DNA from: Persicaria tinctoria
Taxonomy: Eukaryota > Streptophyta > Magnoliopsida > Caryophyllales > Polygonaceae
Reading direction: 5' to 3'
DNA: 64,000 nucleotides
Assembly: GCA_037127255.1 (NCBI GenBank)
Contig: JBANSL010000004.1
Coordinates: 25,055,967-25,119,966 of the forward strand
Positions 32,785 through 44,101 of this stretch are shown here, piece after piece (positions within the stretch are counted from its first letter, which is position 1; every line of letters starts with the position of its first letter). Below the pieces are notes generated by a model. That model saw only the letters and a program-made list of their open reading frames with translations, was not told where the DNA came from and ran no database searches. A program made the position numbers and the translations under genes.

Positions 32785-33175
32785 AGTACTCCGGTGTAAC
32801 CGTAGGTGGGCGAAGGGAGCAGGTTGGAAGCTTGTTTCTCTGCGCAGTGAGATAAGCTGAGACCTGGTTCCTAACAGCGTCCTTCAGTCCTCCTGAATCG
32901 TCTTCTCCCTTGAATATGATGTGATTTCTCGCCTTCCATGTGCAACATAGCATGTGCGCAAAGGTCGAGGCCCATCGATCTTCCTTCTTCACATTGCCCA
33001 GAACCCACTCTTTGATGTCCATACTCGTGAAGAATCCATGAGGGGGGTGGTCATTGAGTAGTTGGGTCCAGGCTTGCTTCACCGGCGTGCAATCCCTCAG
33101 AAGACGTAGCCCAGTCTCCTCTTCCGAGCAGCGAGGGCAGTCAGCTGAGTTAGAGAGGTGCCTTCTATACCTACA
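32785..33175 (-). pseudogene. LINE fragment (zf-RVT linker to RNase H)
   Basis: Minus-strand open stretch with RRHLSNSADCPRCSEEETGL, then KEWVLGNVKKEDRWASTFAH and CCTWKARNHIIFKGE, typical of the zinc-binding linker after RT in plant L1-type elements. The usual His of the zinc motif is Arg here (GLRLLRDC). No RT or endonuclease is present: a short fragment in the gene-capturing element. Confidence 0.8.
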
Positions 33176-33715
33176 AAGAATAGCATCTATTCCTACAAAG
33201 AATATAAAATTACAGTTGTTCCTTATAAAGTTTATCATTAGATGGATAAGATTATAAGCTTGCACCTTACAAAACACTTTTGGTTTTGAGTCTTGCCATT
33301 ACAGAGTAACTGCATCATGGATCTTTGCTTCAATTGTGGATGCTGATCGATCATTGCTAGCATTTATCTATCAAGATAAAACAAAGCAATTGGACCCAAA
33401 TAAAACGTGAAACTTGAAAAATTAGGCAGAGAAAATAATCCTTTAGAAAGAATTGGGTATAATGGATGATAATAAACAAAGATTTTAATACCCAAAAGAA
33501 AATAAACAAAGATTTTCAAATCAAGCAAGATTCACATCTGATAGATAATAGGGAGAGAGAAAAAAACTATTTATTGCATAAGAGTAACAACAGAAATAGT
33601 GTTTACAATTGAAACTTAAAAACCAATTCTTCCTCAAACTTTCATTTGATTAACAATCAAGCTACATCTCTAAGCTAGCCTCTTTGTGCACCTTTAGAAG
33701 GCAAAAATGAAAAGG

Positions 33716-34530
33716 CTTCATTTACCTCGAAGTTGGAAGATGCTTCGAGCACTGTTATTGTTGCTGCTACTAGAAGAGTCCAAGATTCGAGTAACAGTAT
33801 TCCTCAACGTCTTGTTTGGTATAAGATCATCAGCAAGTACATCTTTAGCCCCACACACAAAGCTTGATTTGGAAATGTTGTTGTCCCTAATACAAAACAT
33901 TTCAGTCCAAAAGGATCATCAACAAATTGCTTAAAACTGTGCAATCTAAAAACCAAAATTGCCTACATATATAATAGGAAATGTTGAATTACATGTACTT
34001 TTTAGTTTATCGAAACCCCAATGTTATTTTGCAGAAAATAAACTATTGCTAACTCGTCTTCAAAAGTAAATTCCCCAAAGGCAAAAATGGCAAGGAGGAA
34101 TGGAGGATTAAGGAGTAAAAAAGCATCCATATAAAATCAGCTTAAAGGATCTATCACAAATAATTAAAGGATTTGTATAAAATCAAGGTCCAGCAACTTG
34201 CATTTATCACAAAAGCTATTCAAACAACATCTGTTGGTCAGTACATCATCTCTCACCAATTCGTTGCACGATACACAGTAAAACTCGGGAGGAAAATCTC
34301 CAACTGAATGAGTTGTAGAGATGCTTGCCATTTCTTTTTCAAAAGTAGACCTATATCAAACAACAACAAATCGTTATCAAAGTACAAGAACCCTTAGAAG
34401 ATGGCATAAACCAGAACAAAAGGTGAAGGAAACATACTCATCAGATATCTCAGTAGCAACACGCTTAACATCATATTCTGGATCACCATGTGTCACACAG
34501 TACCGAATTAAATGCCCTGATAACATACAA
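33716..34530 (-). pseudogene. PQT3: Captured PQT3/RBBP6-like E3 ubiquitin ligase exons
   Basis: Reading leftwards on the minus strand: a zinc-knuckle half (GHLIRYCVTHGDPEYDVKRV, about 34524-34436); the RING/U-box-like exon (TTHSVGDFPPEFYCVSCNEL, VRDDVLTNRCC, SFCDKC, 34346-34192); then DNNISKSSFVCGAKDVLADD and LIPNKTLRNTVTRIL (33885-33718) after an AG acceptor. The order and sequence fit the DWNN-zinc-knuckle-RING ubiquitin ligases. The DWNN domain and the long C-terminal part are absent and the second RING donor looks damaged. Introns are retained. Non-functional. Confidence 0.82.
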
Positions 34531-35930
34531 AGCTAGAGGAATGCTTGCAGCTGGAATGTCATTCTCAGTTGTCGGCAAATGATACACAACCTGCACAGAA
34601 CCTCAAACAGGATTGGAATCCTCTTAACATATAACATTTAAGCTGAGTAATATAGTTGATAAAGGATGCAACTGACCATTGCTCAACCAATCACAAACCC
34701 TAGACTCCAAAGATATGAATGTAATGAAAAAGAAACAAGACATACCACCATCAAGACAAAAAAGATATACTCAAATACCTAAGAATAAAAGATATACGCA
34801 GATGCCTTTATCTCAGATTTCAGCAAACAAGTATTACAAGCTGAGAGCACCTAATTAGACAAGCTGCCAGACAGGATAAGAATTACAAAAGATATACTCA
34901 AATATTTGATTCAGCAATCATCAAATACCATATTCTCAAATAACTCAGCAATCAAAAAAAGAAAAAAGTTAGCATGATTCAGTGATCATTTTTCTTCAAA
35001 TAAGATTCAATCCATATAGCATAAAAAAAATTCATGATTCAGCAGTCAGCACAACATCATCATTCAAAAATCTCAAAATTTATCATTCAATTTCATTTGT
35101 CATTACTAAGTTAAAAAGACACATCCTCGTATCAAGATCCATAACATCTGAAAATGCTCACGAACTGGAGCTGACAGATAAAGAGAAATAGCACTAACAT
35201 GTAAAGGCAAAGACACCGAGGCTGAATTCGACCTTGATTTCTTTATCAATCGATTTTCGATCGATTGATAAGGAAATGCTCGATAATCAAACAACAGATG
35301 TACAATCGCCATCGTCTCCTACTGACCACAGATGTAAAAATGCTCAATAATCAGACAACGAAACAAAAAATTGAGAAAGGGGAAGGAGTTGAGGAATACG
35401 AACCGGGATTGCGAACGACTCAAGCTCCTCCGCCTACACCTTGATCTGGCTCCCTCCATGGAAATCTGGAAACGAAGATCAAGGGAGCAGCCATGCGAGA
35501 GGTCGAAATTTGTGCCATCAACTCTAAACGAAGAGCCGTCAATTGCTGCATCCTCCGACTACACTTGACGCCTCGTGCCTCCGGCGGCGGATTTGTGCTC
35601 ATCGATGAACGGGAGGAGAGATCTGATACATGGAGGATGGCGAATCGCTGAGCGGACTCGCAATCGCACACAGATCAGGTCTCAAAGAAACTCTCGTTCG
35701 GAAAATAGTCCGAGGCAAAAATCGAGTTACTTATCAATCGATCTTCGATCGATTGATAAGGCGCGGGATGAGGAACTGCAGAAAATTCAGAGAGAGAAAG
35801 GGAGATGTACCTCAAGCCGGAGCCATCGCCATCGTCGCAGAGAGCTCGCAGAGATGGACGGGAGAGAGGGCGTGCGGAGAGGGAGAGCGCGGAGGAGAGA
35901 GAAAGTCGCGTGGGAGAGAGGGAAGGGGTT
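34531..35930. other. Right internal part of inner element
   Basis: No convincing coding sequence. It contains two related hairpins (35243-35271 and 35730-35760) about 490 bp apart. 35570-35930 is GC- and GA-rich, mirroring 25860-26200 near the other end. Confidence 0.35.
35730..35760. repeat. Perfect hairpin, 14-bp arms
   Basis: CTTATCAATCGATC, loop TTC, GATCGATTGATAAG. A second copy with 12-bp arms lies at 35243-35271. Confidence 0.9.
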
Positions 35931-36149
35931 TATATTTACGACATTTCACAAAATTGTAAAAAAAACGTGGACATTTCGCAAATAAGACTCTATTTCGTGG
36001 TTATTTTGCAAATCGCCCCTTTTTTAAAATCCCCAATTGTAGACGAACAAAACCCTCCAATTCGAAAATTCATACCTCCTAAGTCCCCAAATTCCAACCT
36101 TAAAAACCCTAATTTGTACAGTTTAGTATGAATTTCAACAATCTCTAAT

Positions 36150-36786
36150 CAAAGTTTAGTATGAATTTACAAGTTCAACAATTCCTCAATCGCAAATTCT
36201 CAACCCTAATTCGAATTAATCCCAAATTGAAACACCAAATCGAAGCCCCAAATTGCAAACGCAAATCGAAATCCCAATTAACAAACCCTAAATCGACTTA
36301 CTTGGCTGATGGCTCCACCACCACCTCCGGCGAGTGGAGCGGCGCCCCCACCATCCTTTGCGACGCCTCCGATGATTGATGTCACTGATTCAAGGACGGG
36401 CTTCCTTCTCCTTCTCCTCCAAGTCGGGCGTCGAACCCTCCTTTCCAAGTCCTTAGTTTTTTTTTTGTCGAGCCCCTTATCCAAGTTCTCCCCAGGCCGG
36501 GTCGCTCTCCTTCTCCATCTCTCCTTCCGGTGGTCTTGGGCTCGCGTCGCCGGCGGTTCATGCCTTGGGCTCTAGTCGGTCTCTCCTCTCCTCTCCTCCC
36601 TTCGTTGTTGACTCCTGAGTCCTGAGCGTAGATAGAACGTTCAATGAACGGACTCTGTTAGTTTTAACTGACCAAGGGCACGGCGCGAAATTTGTATAAA
36701 ACTCAGGGGTACCACGCGAATTTAGTTAGTCTTTTGTACACCCCGCGAAATATGCAATACCACAGGGGTACCATGCGAAATTTCCG
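36150..36786 (-). repeat. Right terminal inverted repeat of outer MULE
   Basis: Reverse complement of 23026-23640 with scattered differences and indels. It ends GCGAAATTTCCG at 36786. Confidence 0.75.
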
Positions 36787-36795
36787 TTTTTTTAA

Positions 36796-37131
36796 TTATC
36801 TTATGTCAATAAATTTATTTTTCATTTAAAAAAAATTACCTTTTGTATAATTTTGATTAAAAAAATCTAGTTTAATATTGTTTTAGGTTTTATTTCAAAA
36901 CTATAAAAGTTAAGTGTTCTTTTTTATTTTAAAAAAGACATTGGTGGTGATATAAGCACATAGTAGTAAAAGTGTGGGTTATTTTTGTCACTTTATAAAG
37001 TTCATGGTGCTACATGCTCACCGTACTAAAGTTTGGGTTATTTGAATTAGTTTTCCCTGGATATTTCAACTCATTAAATTAAATAATTTATTATTTTTAA
37101 GCATCGAAGAGGAGCTCAACTTCCGGCGACT
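36796..37131 (+). promoter_or_regulatory. Upstream region of the phosphatase gene
   Basis: AT-rich, 336 bp between the MULE end and the start codon. It includes a short 'gtttgggttatttgaattagttttccc' patch that looks repetitive. No unambiguous TATA box; ATTATTTTTAAG near 37090 is a weak candidate. Confidence 0.3.
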
Positions 37132-39866
37132 ATGCTTGTTGCAGAGAGTGGTTTCTATGCCCCCATATTAACCCTTTCTTCGTCCTTTCCCACCTGCAAG
37201 TTCATTCCCCAGGCTTTTAATCCCAATCCGGCTTATTCTGAATCCGCACCCTCCTCCCAATTCCTTCTCAAAAGGATCAATTTTCTTCGCAGTCAACGGG
37301 ATAGAAGAGGCAGATTCTTCGGGCTTGTGCGCACCATGGATGACGATGGCGATGGCGAAGACAACGACAGCCCTGAAGCTGAACGCAACGGTGTACTTGA
37401 GCAGGAGGAGCGGAGCCCTCTCTTTGGTGGTGGTTCACGCTTTCCCACTCCAACTGTGCGCACCGGCCTACAACCCACCCTCAATCGCCTGGTTCGTTCA
37501 ATTTCTTCCGTCTTTGATTCGTGCTTCTGAAGTACCCATTGGCATTTAGGGTGAAATAGAGCTCGACAATGTGAAGTTGCTATCTGAAATTGAACTTTGA
37601 ATAAGGTAGTTAATGCGGTTGTTGGCCTTGTTAGGTTTAAAATTGCATTGATTTCTGTACGGAAAGTCTGGAAATGGGTTAGGGTTTATTGGAGAACTTG
37701 TGGACGTTAGGTATAAAATTGCATTGATTTCTCAAGGGTGGGATTTATTGGAGAACTTGTGGACATTATGTAATCTAATGAGCTGGGTAGTTTGGTATAA
37801 CTTTAGGTATTGGATGGACAACACATGTCGCAGTTACTCCGGCTTACAAGGAGTCGGATCCATCTTTTACTTAAGTCAACCGGTACACTTGACTCTACCT
37901 TAGGAACCACTATTTTCCTCTTTGTTTTACTGTTGTGGGATGTTAACACTCAAAACCCATCTCAATAATTCGAATGCAAGCTCATGTGTTCAAGCTGGGA
38001 ATCTCATATCCATGTATCAGATAGCCAGACAAACATACACCATGTAATGGGTTGGAAATTCTTGATACCCATTCTCATCACCAAACACTCCCCAACATTC
38101 AAGAACAGCATACCTTTTTAGGACCATTTGTTGAACTTTATGGGTATGGAAATGGAAATGAAATTGATCTAGTGAGCATAAGTGAGATTTGAAGGGGTAA
38201 GTTTCCACATTTTGAAACCCTGTGTTCAGCTTGAGAAATAAAATGGAGGGAAAGATGTTAATTTGGTATAAAAAGTGAGGGAGGGTGAGTTACTTGAGAC
38301 GAATAATGTTCAAAGGGGTTGTTCAAAATTGGAATATTACTTTTACCGGCATCCAATGGTGTTCGCTCGAAAAGAAGTGAACATTTAAAGATCTTGTGTA
38401 TTTACAACAACAATTCTCATGAAGTTAACCAAAGGTTTGTTCAGTTTGTTTAGAATGTAGCCTATTACAAACTACTTCGCTTGAGCTGGGCTCTTTTTAG
38501 CCTTCCCCTCCTTTTGTTTATCCTTTATCTTGGCTTGTTATTTGCTGCCTAGAAGGTTCTTGGACAAATTTGCTCAAATAGCATACTTATCTTCATTTAT
38601 TTGTTATTTGGATTTCTTGGTTGATAACCTAGAGTTGCATCAGTATCCCCCGTCGATTTGCATAGAGACCCTGAGTGAATAATTTCTATGTCTCATGTCA
38701 CCTTTTGTGAATAAATTCCAACTACATTTAACTGACACCTTACCCAGCTTCCGGTGATTGATGCTTATCCTGGTTGAATTCAGAGTAAATGGCTTGTGGC
38801 TGCGCTCTTTACAGCTGCACTTCTTTGGAGGCATGATGCTGAAGCTATGTGGGCAGCCATGGGTTCTGTCTTAAATTCAGCTCTGTCGGTTGTTTTGAAA
38901 CGGATACTGAATCAAGAACGTCCAAACTCGGCCATAAGTTCTGGTCCTGGCATGCCATCATCTCATGCACAGTCGATCTCTTATGCTGTCATCTTTCTAA
39001 TTTGGTCATGTAAATTTCAATCTTCCTTACATCTGCATTTTTCTTTTTGATTCGAGTGGGATAAAAGGGAGTAGTAATTATTCCTTGTTGAAATCTGCTT
39101 GAAGACATTTTAAGGATATGCTGGAATGAAGATGACCTGCTTTCAGAATTTATGTGGGCTAGAGCCGATAGGGGCGGGTTACTCTAATGGCATAGAACAA
39201 TATTTATGGCCAGAGTACTACATTGTGTTAGGTTTCAAGTCATTAACCACTTCTTGTTGTACTACTGCAGTGATGCAATGGCTTGGGGTGAATGAACTAT
39301 CCTTGGTTCTTAGCACACTCGTTTTCGCATTTGGCTCTTATCTTGTGAGTATTTTACCAACTTGTTACTTATTAACTTCTTTTTTTAAAGCTTAATCCCT
39401 AAAAAATTTCTATTCATTAGGGAAAAAAATCCATAGTTAGTAGTTACTGATTGACCTTTGATTTTACCCTAAGCTCCTGTGCCTCCGCAATGGAAATGAT
39501 CAAAGTTATAGTTTTTCTTAACAAAACTTCCTATTTGACCATGTAGAACGAAACCATTTGGGAAGAATGTTAGAGAAATAAGCCAGAAGTAAGATAGAAA
39601 TGATATCCGATAGCAACCTCTCACTTTCGATGTCATGTTTGCAGTCATGGCTACGAGTATCGCAACAGTACCACACGATGAGCCAAGTGGCCGTGGGAGC
39701 TGCAGTGGGCTCAGGCTTTGGACTTGTATGGCTTTGGACGTGGCAAGCATTTGTAGTACATGCCTACGCTTCGTCCTTGTGGGTAAGGGTTGTAGTTTTG
39801 GGGGGATCTGCGCTGTTCTGCCTTTGCTTTCTTGTGCATGTTATCAGGCGCTGGATAACATATTAG
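37132..39866 (+). CDS. LPPE: Lipid phosphate phosphatase epsilon, chloroplastic (4 exons)
   Basis: Exons 37132-37491, 38784-39009, 39271-39344 and 39645-39866, joined by GT-AG introns in consistent phase (0, 1, 0), give 293 residues; plant LPP-epsilon proteins are of similar size. The Ser-rich N-terminus looks like a plastid transit peptide. The PAP2 phosphatase motifs are K159-x6-RP (KRILNQERP), PSSH at 178-181 and RVSQQYHTMSQ with His230; the canonical third-motif Arg and Asp are replaced by Gln. Several hydrophobic spans (GVNELSLVLSTLVFAFGSYL and others) fit an integral envelope protein that dephosphorylates phosphatidate to diacylglycerol. The gene looks intact and convergent with the next one. 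Confidence 0.88.
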
Positions 39867-40666
39867 CATTGATACAAATTCGTTTTCTTCTTGCTCGTTT
39901 TCTTTGATGAATTGCATTTGCTGTGCGTTAGCATTCCAGATTGTAATAGCAGCCACTTATCACGTTGTAACGAACCCTGCAAGCAGTGAATATTCTGCTG
40001 GGCTCACTGGCTACGACGATGAGGGTTCATAAGCACCATATACTTTTTAGACCGGGCTGGCAAAGGCAGCGCCGTATTTGATGGCTTGTAGTTTAAACCC
40101 CCTTTCGGTTAATGTTTACTTTTGTAGGAGGCAACAATCCGGTTTGGATACTGTATATGTTAAAATTAAAATGATCTCAGGTTGCATAATGGTCAGTGCC
40201 CCAAATTTTCTCTGTTTTTTATGTTCTTTCATCTTATTTCCACTCATTTTATCCTCGGCATTTCTCAATCTATTTCTCACTTCTCATAAATGTCGGGTTT
40301 CTTAATAATCCATTTCATCGGCTTTTTTTATATCTCACTATATTTTCTAAGGGTCAGCACAAATCCCGCAATTTCTGTCCCGCATCTCGTCCTGATCCCA
40401 GTGGGATTTAGAAGAAAAAAAAATGTCAATTCCGTCCCGTAAAAAATACGCGTGACAGGACGCGGGATTACCCCAATCTTGTCTAGCTCCAAGCCCGCCC
40501 CTAATATTTTCTCTATAATTTCAAATACTAAAGTAATTGGATTCATTTAAATATGATTTTTATTAATTAATTTAATTTAATTTTATAATTAAATTTGATA
40601 ATGAATTTTAACAATTTAAAATCTTTCAACTAAATTATTAATAAATTCAATAATTCAAAATTATCA
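39867..40666 (+). other. 3' flank of the phosphatase gene
   Basis: Probable 3' UTR to about 40200, then AT-rich intergenic DNA. 40350-40500 is rich in CGGGAT/ATCCCG phrases ('cccgcaatttctgtcccgc'), like a decayed repeat. No gene. Confidence 0.4.
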
Positions 40667-40920
40667 ATGCAATTAATCAGGGGAAAAATATGTCATGGGG
40701 AGGTGGTGCAAATAGTTCAAGAAATCTGTCCATTAAGCAAAGATTTCGAGATCATCACATTCCAGCATTGCTATAGAGATGCGAATTGTGTAGCTGATTT
40801 TCGTGCGAAATTTCAGTTGAGCTGTAATTTTATTCTGAGTTTTTATTGTGAGTTCCAGAACATCATCATGTTAGATGATCATGGATGTCGGTAGTATATC
40901 TTAGTTTTTGCCCAATGTAA
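40667..40920 (+). pseudogene. LINE 3' end with RNase H fragment
   Basis: Reads VQEICPLSKDFEIITFQHCY and RDANCVADFRAKF, the end of the RNase H domain of plant L1-type LINEs, then a stop, a short 3' UTR and an A-run at about 40919-40927. Only the last 70 codons are left, as expected for a strongly 5'-truncated insertion. Confidence 0.75.
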
Positions 40921-40976
40921 AAAAAATCAAAATTATCAGCTAAGTACGGCATACGATATGTGCTAATAATACTTAG

Positions 40977-41197
40977 TCAATAGTCTTAGTCGGAGTGGCC
41001 CAGTGATGTGGAGCAACGGGGTGGTGTGGAGGTCCAGCTTCGATCCCTTCCTCCGTCCCTTTTCTTGGATGAAAATTCAAGATTTGTCTTGCTCCCTACT
41101 TCATTGTGGTCGGCACAAGCCGATTTATCGGGTATGTGCATCTTGCTGGCTGGGTCACGTGCTCGGGGTTTACCACCGAAGGTGATTCCTCGTCAAT
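40977..41197 (+). mobile_element. tRNA-derived SINE
   Basis: 221 bp flanked by a perfect 12-bp duplication AATAATACTTAG (40965-40976, 41198-41209). The 5' part has RNA polymerase III boxes: A-like GGAGTGGCCCAGTG and B GCTTCGATCCC. The body is unrelated to tRNA. The duplication shows target-primed insertion. The family name was not determined. Confidence 0.9.
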
Positions 41198-41419
41198 AAT
41201 AATACTTAGAACCCTTATCATAAGGTATGATTTATTTGATTTGGTGTGCATATGAAAGGTTCTCGATAGTTGAGAAACTTTCACAACGATAGGGTTGGCA
41301 GAATAAAAAGAAAATGTGAAAGGGAGAGGGAGGTTCCCAAAAATTGTCGATGCTCTCAAGTGTTAGCTTCCGTGGATTTGGGAATATAGAAGGGGAACCA
41401 AATATCCAATACAAAAAGG

Positions 41420-43175
41420 TGTCCTAGTGTGAGGAAATCAGGGGTGGACTGGTCTATGCTGCAGCCCACCCCATTTTACAAATAATATAACTAGTATAGG
41501 TACTTCATTGACAATGTTGCTCAAGTAGCCCAACCGTCAAGGAGGGCTGGCGAGGGGAGGGAAGGCGCGGGTTCGAATCGTTGTCGGTCTTTCTTTCTCC
41601 CTTTTTTTTTTTTTTTTATTATCTTTGATTTATTATTGCTAATTTAAATTCAAATATAAATAATTATTCCTAATTTTTAATACTATATCTTAAATAGAAA
41701 AAAATTAAAATTATTTTTGATTTATTTTTTTTTCCCTTTCTTTTCATTGCTAATTTTTATTTATTTGATTTATTATTGCTAATCTTTTTTTCCCTTTCTT
41801 TTCATTGCTAATTTTTAATTATTTGATTTATTATTGAATCTTTTTTCCCTTTCTTTTCATTGCTAATTTTTATTTACTGCTGTTTTTTTTTTCTTTCTTT
41901 CTTTTTTATTGCTACTGTCAATCTCTCTCCCTTATCGGTCTTTCTTTCTCCCTTTTTTTTTTTTTTTATTATCTTTGATTTATTATTGCTAATTTAAATT
42001 CAAATATAAATAATTATTCCTAATTTTTAATACTATATCTTAAATAGAAAAAAATTAAAATTATTTTTTATTTTTTTTCCCTTTCTTTTCATTGCTAATT
42101 TTTATTTATTTGATTTATTATTGCTAATCTTTTTTTCCCTATCTTTTTTTCCCTTTCTTTTCATTGCTAATTTTTATTTACTGCTTTTTCTTTCTTTCTT
42201 TTGTATTGCTACTGCCAATCTCTCTCCCTTGTCGGTCTTTCTTTCTCCCTTTTTTGTTTTTTTTATTATCTTTGATTTATTATTGCTAATTTAAATTCAA
42301 ATATAAATAATTATTCCTAATTTTTAATACTATATCTTAAATAGGAAAAAATTAAAATTATATGCAAATTTAGCCTACCCAGTATTATAACTTTTCTAAT
42401 TTACTATCAATCTTTTTTTTTCCTTTCTTTTCATTGCTAATTTTTATTTACTGCTTTTTTTCTTTCTTTCTTTTTTATTGCTACTGTCAATCTCTCTCCC
42501 TTTTTTGTTTTTTTTTTATTATCTTTGATTTATTATTGCTAATTTAAATTCAAATATAAATAATTATTCCTAAATTTTAATACTATATCTTAAATAGAAA
42601 AAAATTAAAATTATATGCAAATTTAGCCTACCCAATATTATAACTTTTCTAATTTACTGTCAATCTTTTTTTTCCTTTATTTACTGCTTTTTTTTTCTTT
42701 CTTTCTTTTTTATTGATACTGCCAATCTCTCTCCCTTGTCGATCTTTCTTTCTCCCTTTTTTGTTTTTTTTTTTATTATCTTTGATTTATTATTGCTAAT
42801 TCAAATTCAAATATAAATAATTATTCCTAATTTTTAATACTATATCTTAAATAGAAAAAAAAATAAAATTATATGTAAATTTAGCCTACCCAATATTATA
42901 ACTTTTCTAATTTACCGTCAATCTTTTTTTTTCCCTTTCTTTTCATTGCTAATTTTTATTTACAACCTTTTCTTTTTTTCTTTCTTTTTTATTGCTACTG
43001 CCAATCTCTCTCCCTTGTCGGTCTTTCTTTCTCCCTTTTTTTTTTATTATCTTTGATTTATTATTGCTAATTTAAATACAAATATAAATCATTATTCCTA
43101 ATTTTTAATACTATATCTTAGATAGAAAAAAAATTAAAATTATATGCAAATTCAGCCTACCCAATATTATATTTC
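41420..43175 (+). repeat. tRNA-like head followed by a pyrimidine-rich minisatellite
   Basis: 41515-41580 has tRNA-like features (TAGCCCAACCGTC as box A, GGGTTCGAATC as box B). It is followed by about six tandem units, each starting near TCTTTCTTTCTCCCTTTTTT (41588, 41939, 42236, about 42497, 42746, 43021), of 250-350 bp. They contain 'attattgctaatttaaattc' and poly-T or CTTT runs and vary by internal deletions. The array ends 'attatatttctggttccg'. No gene. Confidence 0.8.
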
Positions 43176-44101
43176 TGGTTCCGTGCCCGGAGGAAATCAC
43201 AGTCTTCATTATGTATTTAATTGTATCAATAGATTTTACAAAATCTTAACCGACGGCAATAGGCATTAGATCTTTCAATATACGACTTTCCCAAGTCCAT
43301 GATGCAGCGTGATGATTTCTGATGCTAGAGGAGCTGGGTAAAAATATAATTCAAGAGCTCATCATCCATCAAAAATCTAAACCCATCTATACATCACAAG
43401 AGATGATCATGCCGTGGAATTTCAACAAAAAACATGCCATCTTTGAAGGCACTTTACCTGGATTGTGTCTTCATCCACAAACAAGATGACTGGTAAAGGA
43501 ATATCTAATTCACCAGAGAAATTGCTGTGTCCAGAAAACCATATGCATACCATTTTTTTTTCCCTTCTGGGCGAAGCATTTATCCCCATACAAGAAGGCT
43601 TGGGCAAAATCTCACTTCATTGGCTCTCATAAGTCATAACTCTTCTAGTCAGACATTAAATGCAACTAGTAATTCATTAGAAAGCCAAATCTATGCTTCT
43701 CTTTCAAATAGTCCGTATCATGTCAACAAAAATCTAATGAGATTGCAGAACATTGAAAAAACTAGTCAGATTGCAAAAAATTGTAGCATAGCTCCCACAA
43801 AACTCAATACCCCAAGTCCCAACAATGAACAGCAGTTATCACACAGACAAGTGACAGACATATGGACCTGACCTCATACTTCAAACAACCCATTCCAGGC
43901 TGTATACCACAAGTCCACAAGGCATTTTACTCTAAAATGCTATATTATTCTGGTTAAATAGCCTGTACATTCTGCATGACAGTAGAGAGCATAACTAGGA
44001 GAGAAGTGCAAAAGCCTGCTATCCACAACCATGCATCAGATTGGAGGGGCATTATTTTCTTAACGTCTGACTCTGTACCTACTCAACTAATCCATGATTT
44101 G
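43176..44101. other. Spacer downstream of the coiled-coil gene
   Basis: Probably includes the 3' UTR of the minus-strand gene. A minus-strand stretch (about 43540-43460, HSNFSGELDIPLPVILFVDE then DTIQ and a GT donor) looks like an isolated exon of an unknown gene. No continuation was found. Confidence 0.4.

Larger units (their letters stand above)
25703..36034. mobile_element. Inner gene-capturing element (Pack-MULE-like)
   Basis: 'gaggattttttaaat...ttgcaaaa...tgaccacgtttttgga' at 25703-25790 returns as reverse complement at 35940-36034, followed inside by GA/CG-rich blocks on both sides. The flanks CCCAATATG and CCCAATTGT give only a partial 9-bp match. Inside are exon-intron fragments of three host genes, copia and LINE scraps, tRNA-like 70-mers and tandem repeats, with no transposase. 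MULE identity is inferred from TIR style and gene capture. Confidence 0.55.
23026..36786. mobile_element. Outer Mutator-like element with long terminal inverted repeats
   Basis: The first 140 bp (CGGAAATTTCGCCTCG...) reappear as reverse complement at 36645-36786. Similarity continues through GC-rich and 'gatttagggtttg' blocks to about 23640 and 36150, so the TIRs are about 0.6 kb. Flanks are TTTTTTTAG (23017-23025) and TTTTTTTAA (36787-36795), an 8/9 match to the 9-bp duplication of Mutator-like elements, though weak evidence because of the T-run. No transposase gene is visible, so the copy is non-autonomous. It was enlarged by a second element inserted near its right TIR. Confidence 0.75.

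Noticed and set aside
35575..36131. Overlapping Arg-rich ORFs in three frames
   Set aside because: Composition-driven (GA/GC-rich MULE sub-terminal DNA), with no recognisable domain.
23026..36786. Autonomous Mutator transposase within the nested complex
   Set aside because: I found no MURA/FAR1-type transposase, SWIM zinc finger or DDE signature in any frame, so the elements are treated as non-autonomous.
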